Shown in pieces: positions 1 to 6,709 of a DNA stretch of 11,099 bases. Source of the stretch: an uncultured Flavobacteriales bacterium (GTDB lineage Bacteria > Bacteroidota > Bacteroidia > Flavobacteriales > Crocinitomicaceae); NCBI GenBank assembly GCA_946479985.1, contig CAMLIF010000122.1, positions 1 through 11,099 on the forward strand, given 5' to 3'. Under the pieces are notes generated by a model that was not told the DNA's origin, made no database searches, and saw only the letters and a program-made list of their open reading frames with translations. Made by a program: the position numbers and the translations under genes. Position 1 is the stretch's first letter. Each line of letters begins with the position of its first letter.

Positions 1-60
1 TTATACTGCTTATTGAAGAATGCTCATTGATTCAATTACCGATTAGTCACCCGTAATTAG

Positions 61-68
61 TAATTTTG
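61..68 (+). promoter_or_regulatory. Bacteroidetes -7 promoter element for the FKBP pair
   Basis: TAATTTTG matches the Bacteroidetes -7 consensus TAnnTTTG and lies 15 nt before the ATG at 84. I find no good -33 TTG at the usual spacing, so the match rests on the -7 box alone. The A-rich stretch that follows would be the short 5' leader. The box overlaps the in-frame TTG at 66, which argues against translation starting there. Confidence 0.55.
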
Positions 69-83
69 CACAAAAAAATAAAT

Positions 84-686
84 ATGTCACAAGATATTAA
101 GGCCGTAAGCTACTGCATCGGTTTATCAGTTGCAGATAGTTTGATGCAGCAAGATCTGAATGGAATTGATCCGAAAGTAATGGCAGAGGCAATTGCTGAT
201 GTTTTTGCAGGGAAAACATTGTTGTATTCTCCGGAACAGGCAAACGGTGTTATTCAGGAATATTTGCAGGGAGTTGCAGCTACCAAGTTTGAAGTTTATA
301 AAAAAGAAGGTGAGAATTTCCTTGATCAGAATAAAAGCAAAGCCGGAGTTACTACAACTGCAAGTGGATTGCAGTATGAGGTAATTACGGAAGGAACTGG
401 ACCGAAACCAACGGCAAATGATACCGTACAGGTTCATTACCATGGAACATTGATTGACGGAACAGTTTTCGATTCATCAATTGATCGCGGATTACCGGCA
501 ACTTTCGGAGTGCACCAGGTAATCAAAGGTTGGACAGAAGCATTACAATTAATGCCGGTTGGATCGAAATATAAATTATACATTCCTCAAGATTTAGCTT
601 ACGGGGCACATCCTCATCCGGGTGGTGCAATTAAACCGTTTATGGCTTTGATCTTTGATGTGGAACTAATCGCAATTCAAAACTAA
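84..686 (+). CDS. Cytoplasmic FKBP-type peptidyl-prolyl cis-trans isomerase (FklB/Mip-like)
   Basis: A 200-residue prolyl isomerase that would speed cis-trans isomerisation of X-Pro bonds during protein folding. The helical FKBP_N dimerisation region covers about residues 5-90 and the FKBP_C catalytic domain about 109-197. The FKBP pocket residues are present: Y119, F129-D130 (in VFDSS), V146-I147, W150, Y173 and F191. There is no signal peptide, so it should be cytoplasmic, like E. coli FklB, which has a similar length. I chose ATG 84 over the in-frame TTG at 66 because that TTG lies inside the promoter box. The stop is only 2 nt before the next FKBP gene, so the two are probably co-transcribed. 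The family assignment is secure; which proteins it folds is not visible. Confidence 0.93.
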   Translation: MSQDIKAVSYCIGLSVADSLMQQDLNGIDPKVMAEAIADVFAGKTLLYSPEQANGVIQEYLQGVAATKFEVYKKEGENFLDQNKSKAGVTTTASGLQYEVITEGTGPKPTANDTVQVHYHGTLIDGTVFDSSIDRGLPATFGVHQVIKGWTEALQLMPVGSKYKLYIPQDLAYGAHPHPGGAIKPFMALIFDVELIAIQN

Positions 687-688
687 TT

Positions 689-1636
689 ATGAAATTTTTC
701 GGAGGATTAATTCTTGCTGGTAGCCTGATTCTGGCTTCTTGTGGAGAAGACACAAAAAAAGACGGTGTAGAAACATTGCCTTTGAACAACGCTAAACAGG
801 AGTTGTCATATTTGATCGGTGCAGATCACGCACATCAAATGGATCAGGACCCGAACAAAGCAAAGTACGATCACACGGAAATGGTGAAAGGTTTTGAACA
901 AGGTTTAGACAATGCAGAGTCATATAATACCGAGTCTGAAAAAATGTTGAAGAACTTGTTGGGTGTTGATGGAATGCAGTTCAATCAGCAATACCTGAAA
1001 CAAGGTTCAAACGCAATAGGTAAATTTTTGGGAGCTACTTTCAATAAATCATGGACAGATATTAAGTTCATGTCGTCTTTTGATAAAAAGTACCTGGTTT
1101 ACGGTTTTGAGTTAGGATTGAAAGATCAGGACACATTAATCAGCGAAGCAGTTAAAACAAAAACACTTTCTGATTTCATGGCAAAAGTAAATGTTCGAAT
1201 TACTTCTGAAGTGAATAGAGCCGAGCGTGTTTACTTTGACGAAGTGAAAAAGAAAAAAGGAATTCAGTCTTTGCCGCAAGGATTGTACATGGAAACTATT
1301 AAAGCCGGTACAGGAGTTTCTCCAACAATTTCTGATGATGTAAAAGCACATTACGTTTTGATGCTGACAAGCGGAGATACGCTTCAAAGCTCTTTGGGCG
1401 GAGAACCGGTTCCGTTTAATCTTGGCGGCGTTATCCCTGGTTGGAGTATTGGTATTCCATTCATGAAGAAAGGCGGAAAGTATAAATTGTATGTTCCTCA
1501 GGCTATGGCTTACGGTGCAAATCCTCCTGACCAAAGTATTCCTCCGTTTGCAACTTTGGTATTCTATGTTGAATTAATTGAAGTTGGTAAAGGCGGAACA
1601 CTTGTGAAACCGGAACCGATGCAGGGAATGCAGTAA
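689..1636 (+). CDS. FKBP-type peptidyl-prolyl isomerase lipoprotein with altered active site
   Basis: A 315-residue lipoprotein. A short hydrophobic signal ends in lipobox L15-A-S-C18, followed by acidic residues (GED), as often seen in Bacteroidetes lipoproteins. An FKBP_N-like helical region spans about residues 33-190; two similar helical stretches (around 38-75 and 130-150) suggest an internal duplication. The FKBP_C domain covers about 205-298. Y222, V248-I249, W252, Y275 and F292 of the FKBP pocket are kept, but the Phe-Asp pair found in the upstream paralogue (F129-D130) is replaced by L232-Q233. Catalysis may therefore be weak, with a chaperone or binding role instead (inference). It is probably a periplasmic or outer-membrane folding factor. 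It is the second gene of a two-gene operon and is followed by a strong terminator. Confidence 0.9.
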   Translation: MKFFGGLILAGSLILASCGEDTKKDGVETLPLNNAKQELSYLIGADHAHQMDQDPNKAKYDHTEMVKGFEQGLDNAESYNTESEKMLKNLLGVDGMQFNQQYLKQGSNAIGKFLGATFNKSWTDIKFMSSFDKKYLVYGFELGLKDQDTLISEAVKTKTLSDFMAKVNVRITSEVNRAERVYFDEVKKKKGIQSLPQGLYMETIKAGTGVSPTISDDVKAHYVLMLTSGDTLQSSLGGEPVPFNLGGVIPGWSIGIPFMKKGGKYKLYVPQAMAYGANPPDQSIPPFATLVFYVELIEVGKGGTLVKPEPMQGMQ

Positions 1637-1656
1637 AACACATTTCATAAAAAATG

Positions 1657-1696
1657 AAAGACGGAGCGGTTTTGAAACCTGCTCCGTCTTTTTTTT
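1657..1696 (+). terminator. Rho-independent terminator after the FKBP operon
   Basis: AAAGACGGAGC (1657-1667) pairs perfectly with GCTCCGTCTTT (1681-1691). The stem continues as GGTT/AACC around a TTGA loop with one bulged T (1680), and eight T residues run from 1689 to 1696. It starts 20 nt after the stop of the lipoprotein gene. The minus-strand reading also ends in a T-rich tail, so it may terminate weakly in both directions, which suits a convergent junction with the pirin gene. Confidence 0.92.
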
Positions 1697-1802
1697 ACCC
1701 TTATTTTAAACCAAATGATCTTGTCTGCTATAGAACAATTAAATATGAAAAAGTAACACTGAAAATCGAAAAGAGATTCTGTTTAAGAAGCGGAATTGTC
1801 GT

Positions 1803-1834
1803 CTCCCCCTTTGGAGGGGGATTAAGGGGGAGGG
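1803..1834 (+). repeat. GC-rich REP-like palindromic repeat, copy A
   Basis: A 32-bp G/C-block element in the gap between the convergent FKBP and pirin genes. CCCCCT/AGGGGG (1805-1810 with 1815-1820) forms a small hairpin. The same 5' arm, CTCCCCCTT (1803-1811), can instead pair perfectly with AAGGGGGAG (1824-1832), so two exclusive folds are possible. Three related copies lie at 5237-5267, 10678-10707 and 10732-10763. All are intergenic. The rest of the gap, 1697-1886, shows no gene: the one open frame through it is short and runs across this repeat. Confidence 0.8.
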
Positions 1835-1886
1835 CAGTTCTGAATGATTATTCATCGGGCAGTGAATAAAGTCTTTGGTCTTGATT

Positions 1887-2771
1887 CTACCTAAACGGAA
1901 AATCAGGCAAGGGAATAAACTGGTCTTCTTCGCCTTTGATCTTGGGGAATAACTGCTGTTTCCAGTCTTCACGCGCCTTTTCGATTTTCGATCTGTCTGA
2001 ACTCACAAAGTTCCAGTGAATGTAGCGCTCTTCAGGAAGTGGTTTCCCTCCGAAAAGATAAACGGTTGTGTTTGCTTCCATTTCAAACGAACATAAATCG
2101 GCTTCTTTTGCAACTAATAATTGCTTGGTCCCAAAACGATTTCCATCCTCACTTACTGCACCTTCTAAAACATACAACGCACTTTCTCCATACAATACGC
2201 CGGAAAGATTAACGGTTGCGGCTGCTTCCGTTTTGATCTCAATGAAGTACAAATCGCTGTAAACCGGAACGGGCGATTCTTTCCCGAATGCTTTTCCTGC
2301 AATGAGTTTGTAGCTTGTTCTCCCATCTTTCCAATGCGGAATGTCTTTCGCTTCAATGTGGCTGAATACAGGATCACAATCTTCCATTTCCTTCGGAAGC
2401 GCTACCCAGATCTGCAGGCCGTGAAGATTTCCATTACTGTGTTTTAGTCTCTCAGGTGTACGTTCTGAATGCACAACTCCTTTTCCGGCTGTCATCCAGT
2501 TTACGGCTCCCGGTTCTATTTCTACTTCTGAGCCAATGCTGTCTCTGTGCATGATTCCGCCTTCGAACAAAAATGTAAGTGTCGACAAACCAATGTGCGG
2601 ATGCGGACCAATGTCAATGGAATCATCGGTTTTGTATGATGCCGGACCCATGTGATCAATAAACACAAACGGACCAACTGCTCTTTTTTCTCGAAAGGGA
2701 AGAAGCCTTCCAACTAAGAAGTTCCCGATGCTGGTTGCTTTTTCTTCTATGATTAAATTGATATTCGACAT
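1887..2771 (-). CDS. Pirin family protein (bicupin)
   Basis: A 294-residue pirin. The N-terminal cupin has the metal-binding set H57 and H59 (GPHPHIGL) and H101 and E103 (GKGVVHSER), nearly the same numbering as human pirin (H56, H58, H101, E103). The C-terminal Pirin_C cupin covers about residues 170-275. Pirins are Fe(II)-binding cytoplasmic proteins; some bacterial members (E. coli YhhW) have quercetin dioxygenase activity, but the physiological substrate in Bacteroidetes is not known, so I do not assign one. No signal peptide is seen. The gene is last on the minus strand before the convergent junction. It is separated from crcB by a palindromic repeat, and I see no clear TAnnTTTG promoter in that gap. 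Confidence 0.93.
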   Translation of the reverse strand: MSNINLIIEEKATSIGNFLVGRLLPFREKRAVGPFVFIDHMGPASYKTDDSIDIGPHPHIGLSTLTFLFEGGIMHRDSIGSEVEIEPGAVNWMTAGKGVVHSERTPERLKHSNGNLHGLQIWVALPKEMEDCDPVFSHIEAKDIPHWKDGRTSYKLIAGKAFGKESPVPVYSDLYFIEIKTEAAATVNLSGVLYGESALYVLEGAVSEDGNRFGTKQLLVAKEADLCSFEMEANTTVYLFGGKPLPEERYIHWNFVSSDRSKIEKAREDWKQQLFPKIKGEEDQFIPLPDFPFR

Positions 2772-2786
2772 AATTCTCTATTATTA

Positions 2787-2878
2787 GCCACTAATGCACG
2801 AATAAACATAAATAACATTCGTGTTAATGAATAAATTGGATGCTGGCATCCCACGAATAAGATTCGTGCATTAGTGGC
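2787..2878. repeat. 92-bp palindromic element with 17-bp terminal inverted repeats
   Basis: GCCACTAATGCACGAAT (2787-2803) is the exact reverse complement of 2862-2878. Inside are two further perfect dyads: GGATGC-TG-GCATCC (2838-2851) and CACGAAT-AAG-ATTCGTG (2852-2868). The second shares bases with the right outer arm, so it competes with the outer stem. The element nearly fills the gap between the pirin and crcB genes. It resembles a MITE or a large intergenic palindromic repeat. No target-site duplication is obvious, and there is only this one copy in the window. Confidence 0.8.
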
Positions 2879-2894
2879 GATTCTTATACTTAAT

Positions 2895-3272
2895 TTATGT
2901 TGGTCTTGTCAGATACAATCCGAGCCAGGTAGCGAAAATACCAATCAGCAAACTTGCCGAAACATACAACGCCGCATGTAAAAATTGCCCTTGCTGAACC
3001 ATTTGTAAACTCTCCGCTGAGAATGCCGAAAAAGTAGTGAATCCACCGCAGAATCCTGTTATGAAGAAGAACTTCATTTCGGGGGAACCCAATTCTCCCT
3101 TCAAGCTCAAACCAAGCAGAATTCCAATCAGCAAACAACCGATAATGTTGGTAGTGAAAGTGCCAATAGCTGCCGTATTCGGGAAGAATTTCCCCATAAA
3201 GAGCGAATTCATGTAGCGCAGAGTGCTTCCGATTCCGCCGCCAAGAAAAACAAGTGTAATGATTTTTACCAT
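2895..3272 (-). CDS. crcB: Fluoride ion channel CrcB (Fluc)
   Basis: A 125-residue protein with four predicted membrane helices, the usual CrcB/Fluc length. It exports fluoride from the cytoplasm as a dual-topology dimer in the inner membrane. Family motifs are all present: GGGIGSTLRY (residues 11-20), GTFTTNIIG (37-45, with the conserved Asn42) and the signature GFCGGFTTFSAF (73-84), which holds the pore phenylalanines. The ATG at 3272 is 2 nt after the stop of the upstream gene, so it is the last member of a co-transcribed minus-strand series. I see no fluoride riboswitch in front of it; its expression seems tied to the operon. Confidence 0.95.
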   Translation of the reverse strand: MVKIITLVFLGGGIGSTLRYMNSLFMGKFFPNTAAIGTFTTNIIGCLLIGILLGLSLKGELGSPEMKFFFITGFCGGFTTFSAFSAESLQMVQQGQFLHAALYVSASLLIGIFATWLGLYLTRPT

Positions 3273-3274
3273 GT

Positions 3275-4015
3275 TTATGGAATTTCGTTTCTCATGATAC
3301 GACCAATAAGTTTATTGTTTTTGAAGTACGCTATTACCGAATGACCAAAACTGTCGTAAACCAGTTTTTTGCCTGCCCTTTTTTTTGGATTAACTTCGCC
3401 CAGATCGCCTTCAAAAGTCCAATAACTTTCTTCGAATCCGTTTACTGTTTTTGTACTATCCGGTGTTCCATATTTGGCGATTAATTTTTGTTTGCTGTCA
3501 CCCAATTTGATTCCTTGCTTTGAAGTGAAGTAGGATGGAGCGATGACCTGGCTTTGTTTCAATAACCCGTTAAATCCGTCTCTTTTTTCTTCAGGTGTAG
3601 CCAGATAATATTTTTTGTCTTTCTGAAGAATCTGTAGCTCAATCTGGTCCTTCAGATTCTGAGGCGCACCGGAATTCTGAAAATGGAAAATTCCTGATTT
3701 GTGATAATCCGTGTATAATTGAATTACAATTGTTTCGTCTAATTCTTTGTTGGTGAACCAAACCTTTTCTATGGAGAACAGGTTGCCAGATTGTAATTTA
3801 TACAACGAATTATTACTCGTTTTATCTTTCAGCATGTCATTACTGAAAGCATAGTCGTCTTCTTTTATGTACAGGGTTGAATCAACTACTCCTGTTTGTT
3901 GCTTAGCCAGGGCATTCTTCTTGTGCTTTTTAAAAGCATTTTCGGTCTTAATATTTGCAATGTAAAAGAGCAATATAAAACCAACAACAAATAGTGAACG
4001 AAGAATGATTGTCAT
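3275..4015 (-). CDS. Hypothetical membrane-anchored protein
   Basis: A 246-residue protein I cannot name. Residues 3-20 form one hydrophobic segment (signal anchor or uncleaved signal) followed by a Lys-rich stretch, so the body should face the periplasm. The C-terminal part has GIKLGDSKQKLIAKYGTPD (168-186). This Gly-Ile...Gly-Asp...Leu...Tyr-Gly-x-Pro pattern is like that of small BamE/SmpA-like or related periplasmic repeats, but this is a weak resemblance and not a family call. It ends with a Lys/Arg-rich strand. It lies 9 nt after the outer-membrane-type gene and 2 nt before crcB, so it is co-expressed with both. A role in fluoride handling is not supported by anything in the protein itself. 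Confidence 0.8.
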   Translation of the reverse strand: MTIILRSLFVVGFILLFYIANIKTENAFKKHKKNALAKQQTGVVDSTLYIKEDDYAFSNDMLKDKTSNNSLYKLQSGNLFSIEKVWFTNKELDETIVIQLYTDYHKSGIFHFQNSGAPQNLKDQIELQILQKDKKYYLATPEEKRDGFNGLLKQSQVIAPSYFTSKQGIKLGDSKQKLIAKYGTPDSTKTVNGFEESYWTFEGDLGEVNPKKRAGKKLVYDSFGHSVIAYFKNNKLIGRIMRNEIP

Positions 4016-4024
4016 AGTAATTGT

Positions 4025-4621
4025 TTAAATTTCAAAGAACAGCGAGAGTCGGTACATGATGGGCTGCAAAACACCTTGTTCGTTTCGGATGAAATACCCG
4101 TAACGGTAAGGACTGTTTACACTGTTTGCAATATCGTACATGATTCCTGCATTCAGGCGCATATCGCCGAAATCTCTGGAGAAACCACCACCCGTAAGCG
4201 CCGTTATAGCCCATACTCTCCCAACTTGCGGTGCAGCATAGTTGAATGGAGACGAAAGTGCTTCAATCTCAGTTCCTACGAAGAAGTAATTCAAAAAACG
4301 ATAATGCAGAAATCCACCGCCGCCGTATATATTGGCGCTGTAAGAAATGGTGTTTGCCACAGCTTTTGTCCAGTTGCGCTGATAACGAACGCTTGGTCCT
4401 ACGATTAAATTTTCTTTCACCACAAACCCGTACTTCACACCAATTCCGGCAATACCACCAAACGTACTGGCGCTGAATAACGCATCAAAACCCAGTTCCT
4501 GGCTTGGCTGGAATTTTTTCGGTGTTTCTTCTTCATCGTGGTAGTATAAATCGGTGTCTTCCTGAGAAAATACCGGCAATGAACAGAAGCAAACGAAGCA
4601 GAAAATAAGGTGTTTAATCAT
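4025..4621 (-). CDS. Secreted outer-membrane beta-barrel-type protein, hypothetical
   Basis: 198 residues from the ATG at 4621. This start gives a clean signal peptide, M-I-K-H then a hydrophobic core, with likely cleavage after VFSQ (about residue 20); the longer reading that starts at 4654 would add 11 hydrophilic residues in front and is unlikely. After an acidic linker (EDTD, DEEE) come alternating aromatic and Gly-rich strands such as GIAGIGVKYGF, GPSVRYQRNW and GGGGFLHYRF, ending in LSLFFEI. This pattern is typical of a small OmpA/porin-like outer-membrane barrel. The start codon overlaps the upstream hydrolase stop in ATGATTAA (8 nt), which suggests translational coupling. No specific function is evident. 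Confidence 0.82.
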   Translation of the reverse strand: MIKHLIFCFVCFCSLPVFSQEDTDLYYHDEEETPKKFQPSQELGFDALFSASTFGGIAGIGVKYGFVVKENLIVGPSVRYQRNWTKAVANTISYSANIYGGGGFLHYRFLNYFFVGTEIEALSSPFNYAAPQVGRVWAITALTGGGFSRDFGDMRLNAGIMYDIANSVNSPYRYGYFIRNEQGVLQPIMYRLSLFFEI

Positions 4622-5231
4622 GTGATAAGATTTCTTTGAGTAAAGCGGGCACAAGTTCGTGTTTTCCTTCGAATTCTACAATTTCGAAATCCAGTTTTTC
4701 GTATTCCGAACGAAAGAGCTTGTACTGTTCCATTTGCAGATATGGATCTTGTAATCCAACTACTGCAACACGTTTTGAAGGGAAATTGTCGAATGCCGGA
4801 AGTTCAATATCGGGTGGGAAAACTCCTGCCCAGGCAATGAATCTGTCAATTTTAAACGAAGTACCGGCGATCCAGCGTGCGGCAGTTGCAACTCCCTGTG
4901 AAAAGCCAAGAACAGTAATGCTTTTCGGTTTGATTTCCGCAGCAACTGTTTCAAGCAATTGATCTAAAAGGGTATTGTTTTCCAGGATATCCTGCTCGCG
5001 CCATTCACGTGTCATCCACGATGCGCCAACTCTGCCGCTGGTTCCTTCGAGGTAAAAACGATGTGTTCCTTCCGGACAAACTACAGTTACATTCGCCCCA
5101 AGCTGTTCGAATTTTTTGCTGAAGAACTCAATTAACTGGCCGTAACCGTGCAGTGCAATGATTAAATCCTGACCTGGTTCGGAAGAGCTTTGAGTGTATC
5201 GAAGTTGTTTTGAAATCTTTAAAGTTCTCAT
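4614..5231 (-). CDS. Alpha/beta hydrolase (carboxylesterase/phospholipase-like, YpfH type)
   Basis: 205 residues, a compact serine hydrolase of the Abhydrolase_2 kind. The oxyanion-hole motif LHGYGQ is at residues 27-32, the nucleophile elbow GFSQG at 109-113 (Ser111), and the likely Asp and His of the triad are D162 (GLQDPY) and H191 (GKHEL). It should cleave carboxylic or thioesters in the cytoplasm; the substrate cannot be read from sequence. I place the start at ATG 5231 (MRTLKIS): a longer frame exists to 5258, but its first nine codons are made of the repeat at 5237-5267. The repeat end places GGAGG 5 nt before the ATG, an unusually strong Shine-Dalgarno for this phylum. The gene overlaps the next one by 8 nt. 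Confidence 0.9.
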   Translation of the reverse strand: MRTLKISKQLRYTQSSSEPGQDLIIALHGYGQLIEFFSKKFEQLGANVTVVCPEGTHRFYLEGTSGRVGASWMTREWREQDILENNTLLDQLLETVAAEIKPKSITVLGFSQGVATAARWIAGTSFKIDRFIAWAGVFPPDIELPAFDNFPSKRVAVVGLQDPYLQMEQYKLFRSEYEKLDFEIVEFEGKHELVPALLKEILSHD

Positions 5232-5242
5232 GTTGTCCTCCC
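5232..5242 (-). promoter_or_regulatory. Repeat-derived Shine-Dalgarno-like site of the hydrolase gene
   Basis: On the minus strand GGGGAGG ends 5 nt before ATG 5231 (GGAGG-ACAAC-ATG). The purine run belongs to the conserved 3' end of the GC-rich repeat. Most Bacteroidetes genes lack such a site, and the other genes in this window show none. Its use by ribosomes is inference. Confidence 0.45.
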
Positions 5243-5267
5243 CCTTAATCCCCACCAAAAAGGGGAA
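5237..5267 (-). repeat. GC-rich REP-like palindromic repeat, copy B
   Basis: Read on the minus strand, this is a diverged copy of the element at 1803-1834 and ends in GATTAAGGGGGAGG, identical to that copy's 3' end. TCCCC (5249-5253) pairs with GGGGA (5262-5266). It sits between the lipoprotein stop (5286) and the hydrolase start (5231), so its last bases form the ribosome-binding region of the hydrolase gene. Confidence 0.78.
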
Positions 5268-5285
5268 TCAGTTCTTATCTTCGGT

Positions 5286-6101
5286 CTAACGTTTATTGTT
5301 TTTTGGAATTCTCGGAATAATTGCATTTCCGGGATTTCCTTCCAGGAGTTTGTATTTCCCGAAACGTTCATCGAAGGTGAATTTATACTGGATTTTGCCT
5401 TCTTTCGTAATGCTGGGGGCATATTTGTAAATGTCGGCGATGTCTTTGCTGTAATCGTCGATCTGACTTTCGTAGATATAAATGTCTTTATAAAAGGTGT
5501 TTGGATTAACTACAATTTTATGCAGCAATGCTTCAGGAACATCTTCACCTGCTTTATCAAATACTTTCCATTGAAAGACCAGAGATAAATCAGATTCGTT
5601 TAAAACGCTGAAATAACTTCTCCAGCCAGAGTTGCGGATGCGGTAATCGATAATAACGTCTTTTTGCACAGGCGACAGAATATTCTGAAACGAAATATCC
5701 AACGGACGTCCGGGAGAAGACGGAGCAGGAATAGGAACTGAAAACTTGTCCTTGGCACCGTCATAATAGAAAAAGAAATTGTAGTTACCCAGAAACCCCA
5801 TTTCGGCTCTTTTGGCTTGTTTTCCTTCACGGATAGCTTCATCCATTGCGAATTCAAGTCGGTTTACGGTTACAATCGCATCCAGGATCGTGTCGGCATT
5901 AATGTACTCACGGTACACTTTGATTTCGCATTTTTCAGTTGCGGGAATGTTTAGTTTCGTCATTACCTCCCGTCTTGCACGCGAATTAAAGTTTGTTTCA
6001 ACCTGTTGATCTTCTACCGGAGCGTCATCGATTGTATCATCTGAATCTCCGCAGCTTGTTAAGGAAACGGCAATAAAAAGTGTTGTAATTATTCTGATCA
6101 T
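5286..6101 (-). CDS. Hypothetical lipoprotein
   Basis: 271 residues. The signal sequence ends in lipobox S13-L-T-S-C17, followed by GDSDD and more acidic residues, so it should be a lipid-anchored envelope protein, possibly surface-exposed. I recognise no domain in the body; it is a mixed alpha/beta sequence with a central FFFYYDGAKDKF stretch and a Tyr-rich C-terminal third. Its ATG overlaps the stop of the dnaX -1 frame by one base (TAATG, 6103-6099), a typical arrangement for translational re-initiation. Its translation is thus likely linked to ribosomes that read dnaX to the end of the long frame. Confidence 0.85.
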   Translation of the reverse strand: MIRIITTLFIAVSLTSCGDSDDTIDDAPVEDQQVETNFNSRARREVMTKLNIPATEKCEIKVYREYINADTILDAIVTVNRLEFAMDEAIREGKQAKRAEMGFLGNYNFFFYYDGAKDKFSVPIPAPSSPGRPLDISFQNILSPVQKDVIIDYRIRNSGWRSYFSVLNESDLSLVFQWKVFDKAGEDVPEALLHKIVVNPNTFYKDIYIYESQIDDYSKDIADIYKYAPSITKEGKIQYKFTFDERFGKYKLLEGNPGNAIIPRIPKNNKR

Positions 6102-6709
6102 TATGGTTCAATATCTAAGTTAAAACGGTTCTTCAGGTCTAAAAGGTTGGTGTTTAAACGTGATAATCGTTCAAATTTATCTTTACCGGTCAAATATTTC
6201 GGTTCTTCGGCAGTGCTGGCGGCAATTTCTATTTTTATCTGGAGATCGTAATTCTTCACTGAAGAGCGCATGTAGGTCATTAAATCTTCCATGATTGCTT
6301 CCAATCGGCCGGCTTGAATGGTATTATCTGTTTCGAACAGATAAGTAGTTGCGTCAATCTCCACCGGATCTCTTTTCGACATTACCAAAAAGATCTGCTC
6401 TTGTTCCTGGGCTCTGTATTGGTGCGCCATCTTTTTCCAGTGCTGAATAATGTCATCTTTGGTAAACGGCTCACGCGGCTGGTCCTCATTTCGAACAGCA
6501 CGGTTTTGGGAGTGAAACTCCATGCGCTGATTGATCGAAAGATTCGTAGAATTTAAATTTCCGGTAGGTGCTGTAAGAACTTTTGCTTCTTTTTTCTGAT
6601 TGAACTGAGGAAGAGGAGCTGCAGCTGCCGGCTTGTTTACTTTTGGTGCGCCGTCTTTGCGTAAACTCTGACCGGCGTAGGGAATGATCTCTACAGGATC
6701 AGTCAGGGA
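6101..6709 (-). CDS. dnaX: DnaX tau-type C-terminal extension, read in the -1 frame after the A10 run
   Basis: The -1 frame is open without a stop from the A10 run (6710-6719) to TAA at 6101-6103, adding 202 residues to DnaX. The first 75 or so are a Pro/Ala/Lys/Asn-rich linker that starts SLTDPVEIIPYAG. A folded region follows from FTKDDIIQHWKKMAHQY and ends KFERLSRLNTNLLDLKNRF. From memory this matches the C-terminal domain of full-length Bacteroidetes DnaX (W-x5 near the start, a K-F-E...N...L...F tail), which would bind the polymerase, as tau does. An internal ATG at 6523 could start a 140-residue piece alone, but no promoter or ribosome site supports that. Joined by a -1 shift, the full product is about 572 residues. 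The stop overlaps the next gene's start. Confidence 0.75.
   Translation of the reverse strand, partial: SLTDPVEIIPYAGQSLRKDGAPKVNKPAAAAPLPQFNQKKEAKVLTAPTGNLNSTNLSINQRMEFHSQNRAVRNEDQPREPFTKDDIIQHWKKMAHQYRAQEQEQIFLVMSKRDPVEIDATTYLFETDNTIQAGRLEAIMEDLMTYMRSSVKNYDLQIKIEIAASTAEEPKYLTGKDKFERLSRLNTNLLDLKNRFNLDIEP

Noticed and set aside
66..83. TTG start six codons upstream of the first FKBP gene
   Set aside because: The TTG lies inside the TAATTTTG promoter box and would precede the expected transcription start; ATG 84 gives a normal FklB-like N-terminus.
1654..1869. Short plus-strand frame after the FKBP operon
   Set aside because: It starts inside the terminator and is built from the terminator and the GC-rich repeat.
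3273..3274. Fluoride riboswitch in front of crcB
   Set aside because: Only 2 nt separate crcB from the upstream gene, so there is no leader that could hold one, and I saw no candidate further upstream.
4622..4654. Upstream start of the outer-membrane-type protein
   Set aside because: It would put 11 hydrophilic residues before a clean signal peptide; ATG 4621 with the ATGATTAA overlap is better.
5232..5258. Upstream extension of the hydrolase gene
   Set aside because: The nine extra codons come from the repeat; the family N-terminus fits ATG 5231.
6101..6523. Independent 140-residue gene starting at ATG 6523
   Set aside because: The same frame is open upstream to the dnaX A10 run and its content is the DnaX C-terminal domain, so a separate gene is less likely than slippage or a frameshift.
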